DNA of 49,657 bases, taken from positions 1 through 49,657 of IMG/VR virus record IMGVR_UViG_3300030202_002298; one strand, given 5' to 3'. The notes under the pieces were generated by a model that was not told where the DNA came from, did no database searches, and saw only the letters and a list, made by a program, of their open reading frames with translations. This stretch comes from a virus. The translations under genes were made by a program, and so were the position numbers. Of the stretch, positions 1 through 9,556 are shown piece by piece; positions within the stretch are counted from its first letter, which is position 1; each line of letters begins with the position of its first letter.

Positions 1-3000
1 TAGTATATCTTTTAAAGCATTGTTAGTTGCTATGATCCTTTGTGCTTCCATTCGTACAACGGCAAGATCAACTTGGTCATACATATCACGATCAGGAGCG
101 AACATTACTTTAGTGAAAAGAAGATTATGCTCTACTGCTTCAGGTGAATCACCGACAACCTCCTTATACTGTACAGTCTTATTGTTTAAGCTATGAACAG
201 AATCAATTAAGGAATCAGAGTCAACCATCTCCATTGAACTCATCCTCTCACTGACACTGTACTTGTATCCTGAAATCCAGCTTATGTATTTAGGTGCATG
301 ATTACCCGTTAGCATTGCCTCCACTTGGATTCTGAAATAGTCCATTGCAACCTGACCTTCATTCCCGATCATGCGGTGGTAGGCTTGCTTGACTGCTAAG
401 AATAAATCCTTGAAGAACTTTACTATCTTAGTTGCGATATTATTGGCAGTGGTAGGGTCGAACTCATTATTGATTAATGCTTCTGCTAATGCTTCAACAA
501 GTCTTTCTTCCTGTACTGTTTCTTCTGCAACTTCTGCATCAGTTTCGTACTTATACTTACGACCTGGAATCCTTAGTGTGACATCTTTTAATTGAGAGAT
601 CGCCTTAAGTACTCTTGCTCTGTCTCCTTCTAGTAAATCGTTTGTTGCTGCGTGTCCTATCTCATGTAGAAGATCATACAGGTTCTCTACTGTAGGGCTT
701 TCCATAGCGTTCATTGCCAGCACTATGAAAGGTTTACCATTAGCAACACCGAACATCGCCCTTGATTTACTCTCAGCGTTGGCAAATTCCTTCTCGGTAA
801 TCTCTACCTGCACACCAAGGGACTTCATCCTCTCTATAAGGAAGGTGAATATCCTATTTAACTTGGCTTGCGGAACTCTAGGGTATGCATTAGCTGGACG
901 ATCAGGTGCATTCTTATTTGTAGACTGCTGATCTCCCTCAACTAATTCGTCTGTTTCTCGCTGTTCTTTTTCATAAGCTTGGTTGCTTCTTCTTTGTAGG
1001 CTTTCCGCAATTTCTTGAATAGCATTGTCGTTAACAACTCCCTCGATAAAGGCTTCTCTTGTTTGTCCATATTCTTTGAATCCATTTTTTATTCTTTTTT
1101 CTATTAGTTCTGAAAATTTAATTAACTCTTCGCTGGTAACACCAAGTCCTTTAAGTTGATTCCATAAAGCCTCATTAGCTTCTTGTATGTTATCAATGGC
1201 ATCTTCAATAACCTGTTCAGCAGTTAACCCAGAATCCTCCTGCATTCCTACGTCTATAAGGTCATAGATAAATCCTGCTGATTCCTCTGTGAAATACGCT
1301 GCATCCCTTAGATCTGTAACCTCTTTCGCTGGTGCATTTTCAATAAGCTCTTGTGATATAGTCTTACCTATCTCTGGATCTTCTGCTGAATCAACAACAT
1401 CACCACCTGCTCCTCTTGTTACTTCTAGTGTGTCAATTAGGTTTTCTATACTGATCTTACTTGCAGCCTTAAGTGACCCAGCTTGTTTCAGGTATGCAGG
1501 TGTATTGACAACTTGTAGTTTTGTTTCATTAACAAGATCTTTAAATTCCGAGACACTACCTACTTGGTAATTAAATTTTTGTGCAGCTAACTTGAATCTG
1601 ATTGCTGCAAACGGAACAAAGCCTGACTTTAATATCTCTGAAAATTCTAATCCTTGATAAGATGGATCATTTGAATCAGTTAAAGGCGGAGTAACCATCC
1701 ATTTTAAATTGCCTTTACCTCCTCTATGCAATCCTAATACCCAAACTTTTCCATCTGGTGCTTTGAATACTATCTGTCTTCTTGTTCCAGAGGATGTAAG
1801 TTTATCAAAAGAACCTCTGGACAAAACGGTAGCAAGTTCGTTTGCAATCTTATCTTGTTCGGCTTCTGATCCTGCTTCGCTATATTTTTCTAGAATAAAT
1901 GTTGCTTGATTAGAAAATTCAGTTGTGGTGGTTTCTCCTTGGCCAAGTTCACCAAACTCATAATAAGCAGGGCCAGCTTTAACTACGTTGTCTTTATTGC
2001 TAACATCAACATCTATATTCGCAATGCTTAAAGGATTGTTTTCATCCGCATCTCTTGATGCAAGTTCAGCTTCAGCCTTCCTACTTGCTGCTGCTGTATA
2101 ATCATCTAAAACTTTTTTTGTTGCTGCTCCTTGAGGTGTGCTAAGTGTCGCTTCACCTGACTCTACTTCCTCTGCTGTAAACCCTTTTACCTTTGTTTCA
2201 ATTTGAAGTATCGTGTCATCAATTTTTTTAATCTTAGCATCAATCTCAGCTAATGCTTTTTTATGGCCATCTATAAATTTCTGTTTTGGTTTTTCTTGAT
2301 TCTCTTCATCAACAAGTTTTTCTTTTCGTTCTATTCTTTTAGTCCTAAGAGTTTCCTTTTGTGTTTGAAGCCTACGAACTTCACCTAAATTAGACTTAAC
2401 ATTAAGTAACTTGTTTGAATCTTCAGGTGACTGCTCAACTTGCTGCTCGATAACACCAATCTTCTTTTCATTTGTCTCTATACTTTTATTAGCTTTTTCA
2501 ATTACTTGCTGACCTCCTAAGCGGATGGAATTTCTAGCGTTAGCATCATTGTTCTCCGCAGTGCTAAGAGTAGTTTCTTTAGATTTTTCAATTTCCTCTA
2601 TTTGTTTATTTAGAACTTCAATCTCAGTCTCGACTTCCACCATCTTACCAAGCAACTCATCAGTAGGTTCTCCTTTTCCTTCAGCAGCTACAGCTTTCTT
2701 AGTTAAATTAGAAAGAACTAACTGTTTACCAGCTCTCTTCTTTTTAAGACCCCCAGCCGTAGGGAGTATTGCACTTGGTCGTTCCCTTTCCTTAGCAGGT
2801 TGATCCTCCGCTTCTCGTTGCTGTAATGCTGAATATCTTAACTCAATAGGAGAGACATTTGTTCCAACGGCAGTTTCTCTTGCTCTAGCTCTAAAGTCTA
2901 ATGAAGGGTCAGGTGTTTGTTCTATCTCTTGGGGTACTTCCTCTACGACTTCCTCTGCGGGGGCTTCTGTTTCTTCCCCCTCTATTAATGGAACTCCTAG

Positions 3001-4590
3001 TGTTTTAGATAATTGAGATAGTGACGCTCCACCACCTTTACGACCTACAATCTTTTCTGGTTTTTCGACAGCAAGACCTGGAACTGTTTGATCTATTGTT
3101 TTCTCTTCGATTGCAACAGGAGCAAATGGGTCAGCTAAATTCGCTTTAAGTGTGACACTACCCTTCTCTGCTGACTGACGGTGCATCGCTTTAAACAACG
3201 AAGTCCTGTAAACCACATCAGCATTAGGATTACCTGCTACAAGTTTATCGTACTCACTTCTTATCTCGTCACCTTCTTTAGCTCTCAATGAAAGCTCATC
3301 TGCGTTCCTAGGTGTAGCTGAGAGATTATCAACAGTTCTTCTTACTAAATTCTCTATAGCCTCAAGAGTTTTTGGATCATCCTTATATGCTTCTCTGGCT
3401 ACATCGGCTGTAGTTGTAAATAGTTCTTCAACTCTAGGATCTATGTTCCCTTCATCATCAACGTCAGCACCAGTAGTACCCATTGGTTTTTCAGATGAAT
3501 CTAACCTAGACACCTTTCGGTTTATGGCAGATGCAATTAAAGAAAGGACTGCACCTGATACACCACCTGCGGCTGCATCTTCACCTAAGTCTTTAAAGAG
3601 TTCCCTGTCTGGATCGTACTGGACAATATTAGCTGCAATTATATCTCCTGCTGCACCTTGAAACGCTTCCTGTAATGCTTCCTCAAATGTTTCAACAGCG
3701 GCGTTACCAAGGAAATACATGAGCGTACCTCCACTAGCTGTGTCTAATCTGTTAAGCATCCTAGCTAAAGGTATAGCTTCAGATGTACCAACAATGCCGT
3801 TAAGAATATATGATGCTACTGCTTGATCTGGTGTTGCACCATTAGCTAAAGCATCTCTGTATCCACCAGCAGCATTAGCGGCAGCACCTAGCCCTGCAAT
3901 AGTTCCAGTGTTAGCCCTCTGTGCAGCTTCCTTAGCATATTTCTGTGCAGCTTCTACACCCTTGTCCCTAGCCATGTGCTGAACACCAGCTTGAGTCCAA
4001 GGATTAATAGGTGTTTTTTCTAGAGCAGACTTAGCTGTTGATTCCGCAATTCCTCTAGCTTTCTTTTCAACACCTCCTCTTAAAAATGATTGGACTAATT
4101 TACCTGTCGGCCCACCCATACCAATGAAACCAACACCAGAACCTAACGCACCGGGAGCCTTGGTTAACCAGAAGCTATCAGCCATTCTTTCAGCTTTACC
4201 CACTGGAACTTCTGGAGATACATAATCCCCTGCACCCCTAATGCCACCAGCAATCTGGCCCATGTAGGTTTCTCTAAAGTCTCTCTCTCCTATACCAAGT
4301 CTACCCAGAGTCTCAGATTGAAGTATGCCTATCGACTCAGGTATTGATCCTATCGTCCCAGCGACCCCGCCAATCAAAGACTTACCAGCTTGTGCTGCCT
4401 TGTCTCCTGCTGTTAAAGGGAATGCACGATCGTAGATAGCACTATAATCTGCGGCGAAATCAGGGTACGTCTGAAGAAGACTAGGTAGTTCGTCGGAATA
4501 CTGCTCCGCATAATGGAGCGTTATATCTTCGTCAGTAAGTTGTGTGCCAGGATTTTCACTACGATAATGGTCTACTATCTGATTGGGCAT
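1..4590 (-). CDS. Giant polyvalent virion-type protein with HExxH metallopeptidase motif (C-terminus outside window)
   Basis: Open frame from ATG at 4590 to the left edge, 1530 codons with no stop, so the protein is truncated by the window. The N-terminal ~350 residues are Ala/Gly rich with weakly hydrophobic stretches. Residues ~590-800 are a Lys/Glu/Gln-rich coiled coil. Around residue 1309 the motif HEIGH (bases 652-666) matches the HExxH zinc-metallopeptidase signature, in the context DLLHEIGHAATNDLLEG. Giant multidomain proteins at the end of the structural operon are often packaged and ejected with phage DNA (known of polyvalent or ejection proteins in general); that role here is inference. 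It is the last gene of the tail operon and has its own promoter motif at 4603-4613, only 12 bases upstream of the ATG. Confidence 0.75.
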   Translation of the reverse strand, partial: MPNQIVDHYRSENPGTQLTDEDITLHYAEQYSDELPSLLQTYPDFAADYSAIYDRAFPLTAGDKAAQAGKSLIGGVAGTIGSIPESIGILQSETLGRLGIGERDFRETYMGQIAGGIRGAGDYVSPEVPVGKAERMADSFWLTKAPGALGSGVGFIGMGGPTGKLVQSFLRGGVEKKARGIAESTAKSALEKTPINPWTQAGVQHMARDKGVEAAQKYAKEAAQRANTGTIAGLGAAANAAGGYRDALANGATPDQAVASYILNGIVGTSEAIPLARMLNRLDTASGGTLMYFLGNAAVETFEEALQEAFQGAAGDIIAANIVQYDPDRELFKDLGEDAAAGGVSGAVLSLIASAINRKVSRLDSSEKPMGTTGADVDDEGNIDPRVEELFTTTADVAREAYKDDPKTLEAIENLVRRTVDNLSATPRNADELSLRAKEGDEIRSEYDKLVAGNPNADVVYRTSLFKAMHRQSAEKGSVTLKANLADPFAPVAIEEKTIDQTVPGLAVEKPEKIVGRKGGGASLSQLSKTLGVPLIEGEETEAPAEEVVEEVPQEIEQTPDPSLDFRARARETAVGTNVSPIELRYSALQQREAEDQPAKERERPSAILPTAGGLKKKRAGKQLVLSNLTKKAVAAEGKGEPTDELLGKMVEVETEIEVLNKQIEEIEKSKETTLSTAENNDANARNSIRLGGQQVIEKANKSIETNEKKIGVIEQQVEQSPEDSNKLLNVKSNLGEVRRLQTQKETLRTKRIERKEKLVDEENQEKPKQKFIDGHKKALAEIDAKIKKIDDTILQIETKVKGFTAEEVESGEATLSTPQGAATKKVLDDYTAAASRKAEAELASRDADENNPLSIANIDVDVSNKDNVVKAGPAYYEFGELGQGETTTTEFSNQATFILEKYSEAGSEAEQDKIANELATVLSRGSFDKLTSSGTRRQIVFKAPDGKVWVLGLHRGGKGNLKWMVTPPLTDSNDPSYQGLEFSEILKSGFVPFAAIRFKLAAQKFNYQVGSVSEFKDLVNETKLQVVNTPAYLKQAGSLKAASKISIENLIDTLEVTRGAGGDVVDSAEDPEIGKTISQELIENAPAKEVTDLRDAAYFTEESAGFIYDLIDVGMQEDSGLTAEQVIEDAIDNIQEANEALWNQLKGLGVTSEELIKFSELIEKRIKNGFKEYGQTREAFIEGVVNDNAIQEIAESLQRRSNQAYEKEQRETDELVEGDQQSTNKNAPDRPANAYPRVPQAKLNRIFTFLIERMKSLGVQVEITEKEFANAESKSRAMFGVANGKPFIVLAMNAMESPTVENLYDLLHEIGHAATNDLLEGDRARVLKAISQLKDVTLRIPGRKYKYETDAEVAEETVQEERLVEALAEALINNEFDPTTANNIATKIVKFFKDLFLAVKQAYHRMIGNEGQVAMDYFRIQVEAMLTGNHAPKYISWISGYKYSVSERMSSMEMVDSDSLIDSVHSLNNKTVQYKEVVGDSPEAVEHNLLFTKVMFAPDRDMYDQVDLAVVRMEAQRIIATNNALKDIL

Positions 4591-4602
4591 GGTATTACTA
4601 AA

Positions 4603-4613
4603 TTTAGTGTCAC
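4603..4613 (-). promoter_or_regulatory. SP6-like phage promoter motif
   Basis: On the minus strand it reads GTGACACTAAA, followed by TTTAGTAATACC and the ATG of the giant polyvalent protein. It lies in the 24-base gap after the stop of the upstream 606-residue protein. The core is identical to SP6 promoter positions -11 to -1 except one base (-2). It belongs to a family repeated at operon starts across the window. Confidence 0.75.
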
Positions 4614-4614
4614 T

Positions 4615-6435
4615 TTATTGTTTCGAGCCTTGTCCTAATGGGAGCTTTTGCCCTGCCTGTCCTTCTATGGCTTTTCTTAACGTGCTAAGTTGAATACCTA
4701 TATCGTCATACTGTTTAAATAACTGAGGTATCTCAGATTGGTCTGCCTGTAATTGATCTGCACTTTTTCTAATTGTCTTAAGTAACCCTACATCTGAAGG
4801 AGTGCCAATTGGTGCGCCTATGGGACTTGATCCCGTCATAAATTCAGATATAGATATTCCGTCTTCACTTCTAGACCCTCCTCTATTCATCAATTCCCTC
4901 CCTGTATCTTGTTGTTTTTGTTCTAAAAATCTTATTGCCTGATTTACTCTGCCTTGAGGAGAATTATCACCTAACCCTAAGACATTCCCTAATCCTTCTC
5001 TTGCAAATCTACCCATCAAGTTTGCTTCACCTAATACTTTATTTGCTATTTGAAGAGCTGATTCCCCTCCTTGTGGAGCTGTCATTAACTTACCTGAAGC
5101 CCCTTCCACTTTTACATCAGAAGGAAGTGGTGCAGTTGCTCTAGGTGTAGGAGATGGTGTTACAGATGTTTGATCGACACCTAATGCTGCTGGCCTTTGC
5201 CCCGGAAGAGATGGGCGTTTTGGTGTTGGTGTTGATGTTGGTGAAGTTTGACTTGGTAATGGAGTATTATTAATCTGCTCCATGTCAGACAATGCATCTA
5301 TAGCTAAAAGTGACTGCCATCCTTCGGGCAATCCAGCTTTCATAGCTTTGTTCTCTTTAATTAATTCAGGGAGTATTCTAGTGAAAGCGTCTCTAGCATT
5401 TCCAAAGTCTTTAATCTTTGCCTCTTCCCTAAGAAAGTTCAGTGCCTCTTGTTTTTCTGCTCCGGTAGCACCTCTTAATTTTCCTGTTTTATCAGGCACT
5501 TGAAAATCAAAAGCCTTACCCTCAAGCATTGCTCTAGCTTCTATTTTCGCTTGCCCATACATTGAGATTAGCTCAAGTCCTTCTTGAGTAGTTATATTAC
5601 TAACACCTTCTGGAGTGTTGTGATCTCCGAGTCGATAGATGTACGCATCTGGATTCAGAAGAAATGTTTTTTGTTTCTCCTCTGTATCAAGTATCTTTTT
5701 AAATTCTGGTTTATTTTTTAATATAGAATAAGCAGCACCATGACTAATCTTTGCTGATTTATTTCCAGCGGATATTGAAGAGATGGCAGGTGTTAGGAAT
5801 TTATTCACCATCTTCAGGATCTGGGCATCATTTCTTTTTATTTGATCTTGTACCTTTTTGTATCTTGGATTATTACGAATTACATTACTTGCGTCTCTAG
5901 TTTTAATAACATTAAGAAGTGGTTCTATCTTTGCCTTTATCGCTAAGGCTTTATTGGGAGTTAGACTCTGTAACTCTTCCGGTGACATTGCTTTTATTCT
6001 AGATAACTCTGCGGCATCAGCTTCATTCAGACCTTTTAGATCCAGCTTGTCTATATTACCTAACGCTTTTTCTGTTACAAAGAACTGTGTAGCTGGAAGG
6101 TTAGCTTTAAAGTTTCCTAGCTCTGCGTTTAATTCAAATATGTTTTTGTTTTTAAATGGAATTCCATATTGTGCAGCTTCTCTTTTAGCGTTAAATAAAT
6201 TCGTGTAGTCAGTAAGTTTAGTCTCTAGATCGAAACGTAATGAATTCGCTTTTTCCAATGCCCTTGTGCTTCGAGACTCTGCACGTTGTTCTGCCCTAAT
6301 AGCTTCAGCTTCATTAAGTTGTCGGGTTCTTAAATTCTCTTCTCTATCTAGTCTTCGTTTGCGTAGGTCATCATCATGGTCATCGCCCATAGTGCCTAGC
6401 CCCATCATAATACTGTACGGATCGTTAGTAGCCAT
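4615..6435 (-). CDS. Putative internal virion/ejection protein, coiled coil, 606 aa
   Basis: No family recognised. Residues ~20-75 form a highly charged, Arg/Glu-rich helix. The centre (~70-370) is predicted mostly helical from its Lys/Leu/Glu composition. Residues ~390-450 are a Pro/Ser/Thr-rich linker, followed by a Gly/Gln-rich C-terminal part. Its start overlaps the stop of the upstream 329-residue gene by one base, so the two are probably translationally coupled. Its position among tail and ejection genes suggests a virion-associated protein; this is inference from context only. Confidence 0.6.
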   Translation of the reverse strand: MATNDPYSIMMGLGTMGDDHDDDLRKRRLDREENLRTRQLNEAEAIRAEQRAESRSTRALEKANSLRFDLETKLTDYTNLFNAKREAAQYGIPFKNKNIFELNAELGNFKANLPATQFFVTEKALGNIDKLDLKGLNEADAAELSRIKAMSPEELQSLTPNKALAIKAKIEPLLNVIKTRDASNVIRNNPRYKKVQDQIKRNDAQILKMVNKFLTPAISSISAGNKSAKISHGAAYSILKNKPEFKKILDTEEKQKTFLLNPDAYIYRLGDHNTPEGVSNITTQEGLELISMYGQAKIEARAMLEGKAFDFQVPDKTGKLRGATGAEKQEALNFLREEAKIKDFGNARDAFTRILPELIKENKAMKAGLPEGWQSLLAIDALSDMEQINNTPLPSQTSPTSTPTPKRPSLPGQRPAALGVDQTSVTPSPTPRATAPLPSDVKVEGASGKLMTAPQGGESALQIANKVLGEANLMGRFAREGLGNVLGLGDNSPQGRVNQAIRFLEQKQQDTGRELMNRGGSRSEDGISISEFMTGSSPIGAPIGTPSDVGLLKTIRKSADQLQADQSEIPQLFKQYDDIGIQLSTLRKAIEGQAGQKLPLGQGSKQ

Positions 6436-7424
6436 TATTTAAGTTCCTTATTAACTTGTTGTAATTCGTTGTTAACTTTTGCTTCCTTATTTCTAAGGTT
6501 AATTTCTTTTAATTTAGGTAATAGATTAGCGTTATAAAGTTTCAATGCTTCTGGCCCCATAACATACGGAGCTAGATCTGGATCTGTTGTTATATCTAAA
6601 TACTGACCAATGTTAGCTATGTAAACTACAGGTGGGTATGGTTCATTAACGGAATCTAATCTATCAAACTCGGCTGATGCTTGTTCTGCTGTTTCAAACC
6701 TAGCAGGGAGAAGCATTCTATCTGTCGGAATATTATCTATAGTCATAGCTCCAATGTTTGAAAGCTCATCATTGCTTAAGATTAAATTCTCATAACTTTC
6801 AACAGGAGCAGTAACAGGAGCAGTAACAGGAGCAGTAACAGGAGCAGTAACAGGAGCAGTAACAGGAGCAGTAACAGGAGTAGGCATACCGCTTGGTTTA
6901 ACCTGATCTGTGTTCGTGTTAATCTGAGGCATCATCATCTTTACAGCTTTGTTCATCTCTTTAAGAACGTCAGTTAACTCAGAAGCTTTCTTCTCGTTAC
7001 TTTGTTGTGCTGGTGAAGGGGTGGGAACAGGAACTTCAGATGGAAGTGGGCCTTCTCCAGTTCTTCTATCAAAAACTTCTTTTGCAGCGTTAAGGTCTTG
7101 CTCGATTAAAGAATCCATTTCCTCAATCTCTTTAAGCTTTTTATATTCAGGATCGCTTTCTAGATTAGTTTGATAGTTCTTTGCAAAGTCTTGTGCAGCT
7201 ACAATAGGAGCAACAACAGCGGGAGCGGTAGACATTGGAGGAGCAGGTAGTTTAGCTTCATAATTTTTAGCCCTAGGATCTACATACCCAGCCTCAAATA
7301 CTTCTGGCCCTTCAGCTAATGAAGCAAGCTCAGGATTGTAAGAGATATTATCCTCACCTTTTCGGGATTTCCTTCTTGCGGCAAGCTCACCCAACCATGC
7401 CATGTGTCCTTTTTTAAAAGCCAT
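6435..7424 (-). CDS. Putative virion protein with VTAP tandem repeat, 329 aa
   Basis: Unrecognised. Basic N-terminus (~1-25), helical middle, and a low-complexity segment around residues 180-210 made of the tetrapeptide V-T-A-P repeated six times, encoded by a 12-base tandem repeat. The C-terminal ~110 residues look globular (Tyr/Asp/Leu rich) and end in a charged helix. It sits between two other putative ejection proteins with 1-base spacing, so it is probably part of the same virion sub-assembly (inference). Confidence 0.6.
   Translation of the reverse strand: MAFKKGHMAWLGELAARRKSRKGEDNISYNPELASLAEGPEVFEAGYVDPRAKNYEAKLPAPPMSTAPAVVAPIVAAQDFAKNYQTNLESDPEYKKLKEIEEMDSLIEQDLNAAKEVFDRRTGEGPLPSEVPVPTPSPAQQSNEKKASELTDVLKEMNKAVKMMMPQINTNTDQVKPSGMPTPVTAPVTAPVTAPVTAPVTAPVTAPVESYENLILSNDELSNIGAMTIDNIPTDRMLLPARFETAEQASAEFDRLDSVNEPYPPVVYIANIGQYLDITTDPDLAPYVMGPEALKLYNANLLPKLKEINLRNKEAKVNNELQQVNKELK
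6801..6880. repeat. 12-bp tandem repeat (six perfect copies plus a partial one)
   Basis: The unit aacaggagcagt is repeated perfectly six times from 6801 to 6872, with a degenerate seventh copy. It stays in frame with the 329-residue protein and encodes (VTAP)n. Such perfect units can expand or contract by slippage without breaking the frame. Confidence 0.95.
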
Positions 7425-7425
7425 T

Positions 7426-8622
7426 TCAACTTACGCCTGAATAAAAATCTTGATAGATATCTTCCTTTTGACCTGGAAAAATATTCTTAAGTCCATCCGT
7501 TATATCTTGCATACCACCTGTCTGCTTATATGCACCCTTCATTAGATTAGCCATTAACCCTCCCTGCCCTGCGGCTGAAGTGTCAGGTCTAATATTTGTT
7601 AAAGCTGTAGCCATTGGCCCTTGATACCCTCTAATTTTATGTGGTGATAGTATACCTGATCTCATTAACTGTTGTTGTCCAACTTGAGATTGAGGGAACA
7701 CTGAAAAATTAGATGCCATCTGTGCAGTCTGAGTGCCAAGTGACGGGTTCTGTAATTTAATATTCCTTATAGCATCCTTTAACCCTAGCCTTCTTGATTC
7801 TTGCCCTACATTTAAAGCACCTGTTCTGTTTGCCATTCTCTCAGCCGTAGCAAGTTTCATTTGTGCGTCTAATCTTCTTTGACCTAACCCTGTGCTTGCA
7901 GAACCATAGTTAGCTAGGTTTGATGCCCTCATCTGGTTCATTTGATTTGCTCTTTCAGTATCAAACGCATCTTGTACTCCAGCTAATTGATTTAACTCAG
8001 CTTGTTCAACTGCCTCTAGATCTGATAGCTGATCCTGTAACATCTGACCGCTAAATAAATCCTTAACAACCTGACCACCTGCTTGAACTGTTGGATCGTA
8101 CTCTTGCTTGATCGCTTCGGCTCTTGCTTGCATCTCTTCTGGAGTTCCGAATGCATCATAGGCTGCGATTGCATCCCTCCCCATTCTTTCCTCAAAAGGT
8201 TTAACTGCTTCAGGTTCTAGTTGAGCGATTAACTCTTCTCTGTTAAGAACCTGCTTGGCTTTCTTTCTAACTTTAGTCCCACCAAAAAAGCCTGATATAC
8301 CTCCTCGTTTTTTAAGTACAGTATCATATTCAGTTCTGTAAGTAGGGCTAACTCCATATTTATCAGCGACACGAAGCAGTGCCTCATCGCTCATAGAATT
8401 AAGTTGTCCAGGTTTATATTCTCCTTCGCTTAAGTATGTTGCAAAGTTAGCAAACCCAGCATTACCAGCAGCCATTAAGCTCTGAAGCATATTATTATAG
8501 AATGCCATCTGCTGATTCGCTTCGTTCGCAGCTTGAGATACCGTGTTTGCGTTCGCGGCAGATTTCCCCGCTTGGTTTGCCGCATACATTTGCAGCCCCT
8601 TAGATACTAATGCCATTATCAT
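7426..8622 (-). CDS. Putative internal virion protein, 398 aa
   Basis: Not assigned to a family with certainty. The N-terminal ~75 residues are Ala/Asn/Gln rich with a helical, weakly hydrophobic stretch resembling the small internal or ejection proteins of podoviruses. The middle is Gln/Ala/Glu-rich helix (~170-260) and the C-terminus is Gly/Gln rich. ATG at 8622 or, two codons in, ATG at 8616 could be the start; the second lies next to the upstream stop at 8624. Placement directly after fibre and tail-tube genes supports a virion role (inference). Confidence 0.6.
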   Translation of the reverse strand: MIMALVSKGLQMYAANQAGKSAANANTVSQAANEANQQMAFYNNMLQSLMAAGNAGFANFATYLSEGEYKPGQLNSMSDEALLRVADKYGVSPTYRTEYDTVLKKRGGISGFFGGTKVRKKAKQVLNREELIAQLEPEAVKPFEERMGRDAIAAYDAFGTPEEMQARAEAIKQEYDPTVQAGGQVVKDLFSGQMLQDQLSDLEAVEQAELNQLAGVQDAFDTERANQMNQMRASNLANYGSASTGLGQRRLDAQMKLATAERMANRTGALNVGQESRRLGLKDAIRNIKLQNPSLGTQTAQMASNFSVFPQSQVGQQQLMRSGILSPHKIRGYQGPMATALTNIRPDTSAAGQGGLMANLMKGAYKQTGGMQDITDGLKNIFPGQKEDIYQDFYSGVS

Positions 8623-8623
8623 A

Positions 8624-9556
8624 TTAAATAACTCCGTAAACTTCTATGTAATCCAGTTCAGCTTTGTAATCAGCACTGGCTCCTGTTTTATAAAAGTAAA
8701 TTGTTTCTGTTTCAGGATTATTGCCGCCGAACTCAGCAACAAATGTTTGCCAAGGCGCATACTTAATATCTGTTGTAGCAGTTGCCGCTCCTCCTCCGTA
8801 GGTATTGCTAGGCGGGACTTGCATTTGCATAATGTCGTATGAAGGAGCAACACTGACTGTTCCCTTAAAGAATTGTGCTTTTAGATCTACACCATACCCT
8901 GCAATGATCCTTGCTGTGGCCTTAATTATGATCTTTGAATATGAATTACTAGCCAAAGAATAAGAACCAATTTGAGCGGTGTCTGTATTAGAAGTATGAG
9001 TTGATGAATCAGATTCAACAGTAGCAATTTTAAAAATACCAGGATCAGCGGTAGATATATTACTTAACAAATGAAAGACACTGCTACCTGCGTAAACAAC
9101 TGCAATGATCTGTGTGTTTTGTAAATCACCTGTTGCTAGATTCGCTGTGCCATTCTTTTTAATAATTCCAGAAGTTGTAACACTACCTGTAGTTACATTT
9201 ATAGTAACAGAACCCGTGTTTGTTCCATTAACCTTTATATAGAATACACTTCCTACTGCTGGAGCTGCGGTTAATTCACTTACAGATACAGCAAGAGTAT
9301 TAACATCTGTTGCACTGTCTTCGGCATAGAATAAAGCAGATAACTTATCGTACCCAACTGTTCCCGCTGTTAAAGCACTTCCGTTAACTGTTCCCGCAGC
9401 GGTTTTAATATCACCATCAGCATCGTGGGCTACTAGAAACTTTGTGTGATCTCCTGTGATACCTGTTGCTAGGTTGGTGAGGTTGGCATCCATCTCGGTA
9501 GCCGTGAGAGCGGAACCTTTGACTAATCTTTTAACTAGAGTAATTGAACTTGGCAT
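8624..9556 (-). CDS. Putative tail fibre or virion surface protein, 310 aa
   Basis: The N-terminus contains LVKGSALTATEMDANLTNLA, a segment seen widely at the start of tail-fibre-type proteins of aquatic phages (from memory of the family). The rest is Thr/Ser/Gly/Val rich and predicted mostly beta, with short repeats such as NVTTGSVTTSG, and the C-terminal ~120 residues look like a beta-sandwich. No enzyme motif is visible. It overlaps the upstream 641-residue gene by one base. Confidence 0.65.
   Translation of the reverse strand: MPSSITLVKRLVKGSALTATEMDANLTNLATGITGDHTKFLVAHDADGDIKTAAGTVNGSALTAGTVGYDKLSALFYAEDSATDVNTLAVSVSELTAAPAVGSVFYIKVNGTNTGSVTINVTTGSVTTSGIIKKNGTANLATGDLQNTQIIAVVYAGSSVFHLLSNISTADPGIFKIATVESDSSTHTSNTDTAQIGSYSLASNSYSKIIIKATARIIAGYGVDLKAQFFKGTVSVAPSYDIMQMQVPPSNTYGGGAATATTDIKYAPWQTFVAEFGGNNPETETIYFYKTGASADYKAELDYIEVYGVI

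Noticed and set aside
3150-3165. Plus-strand GTGACACTA inside the giant protein gene
   Set aside because: It lacks the AAA/ATA end, faces against all nearby genes and is explained by coding (Ser-Val-Thr).
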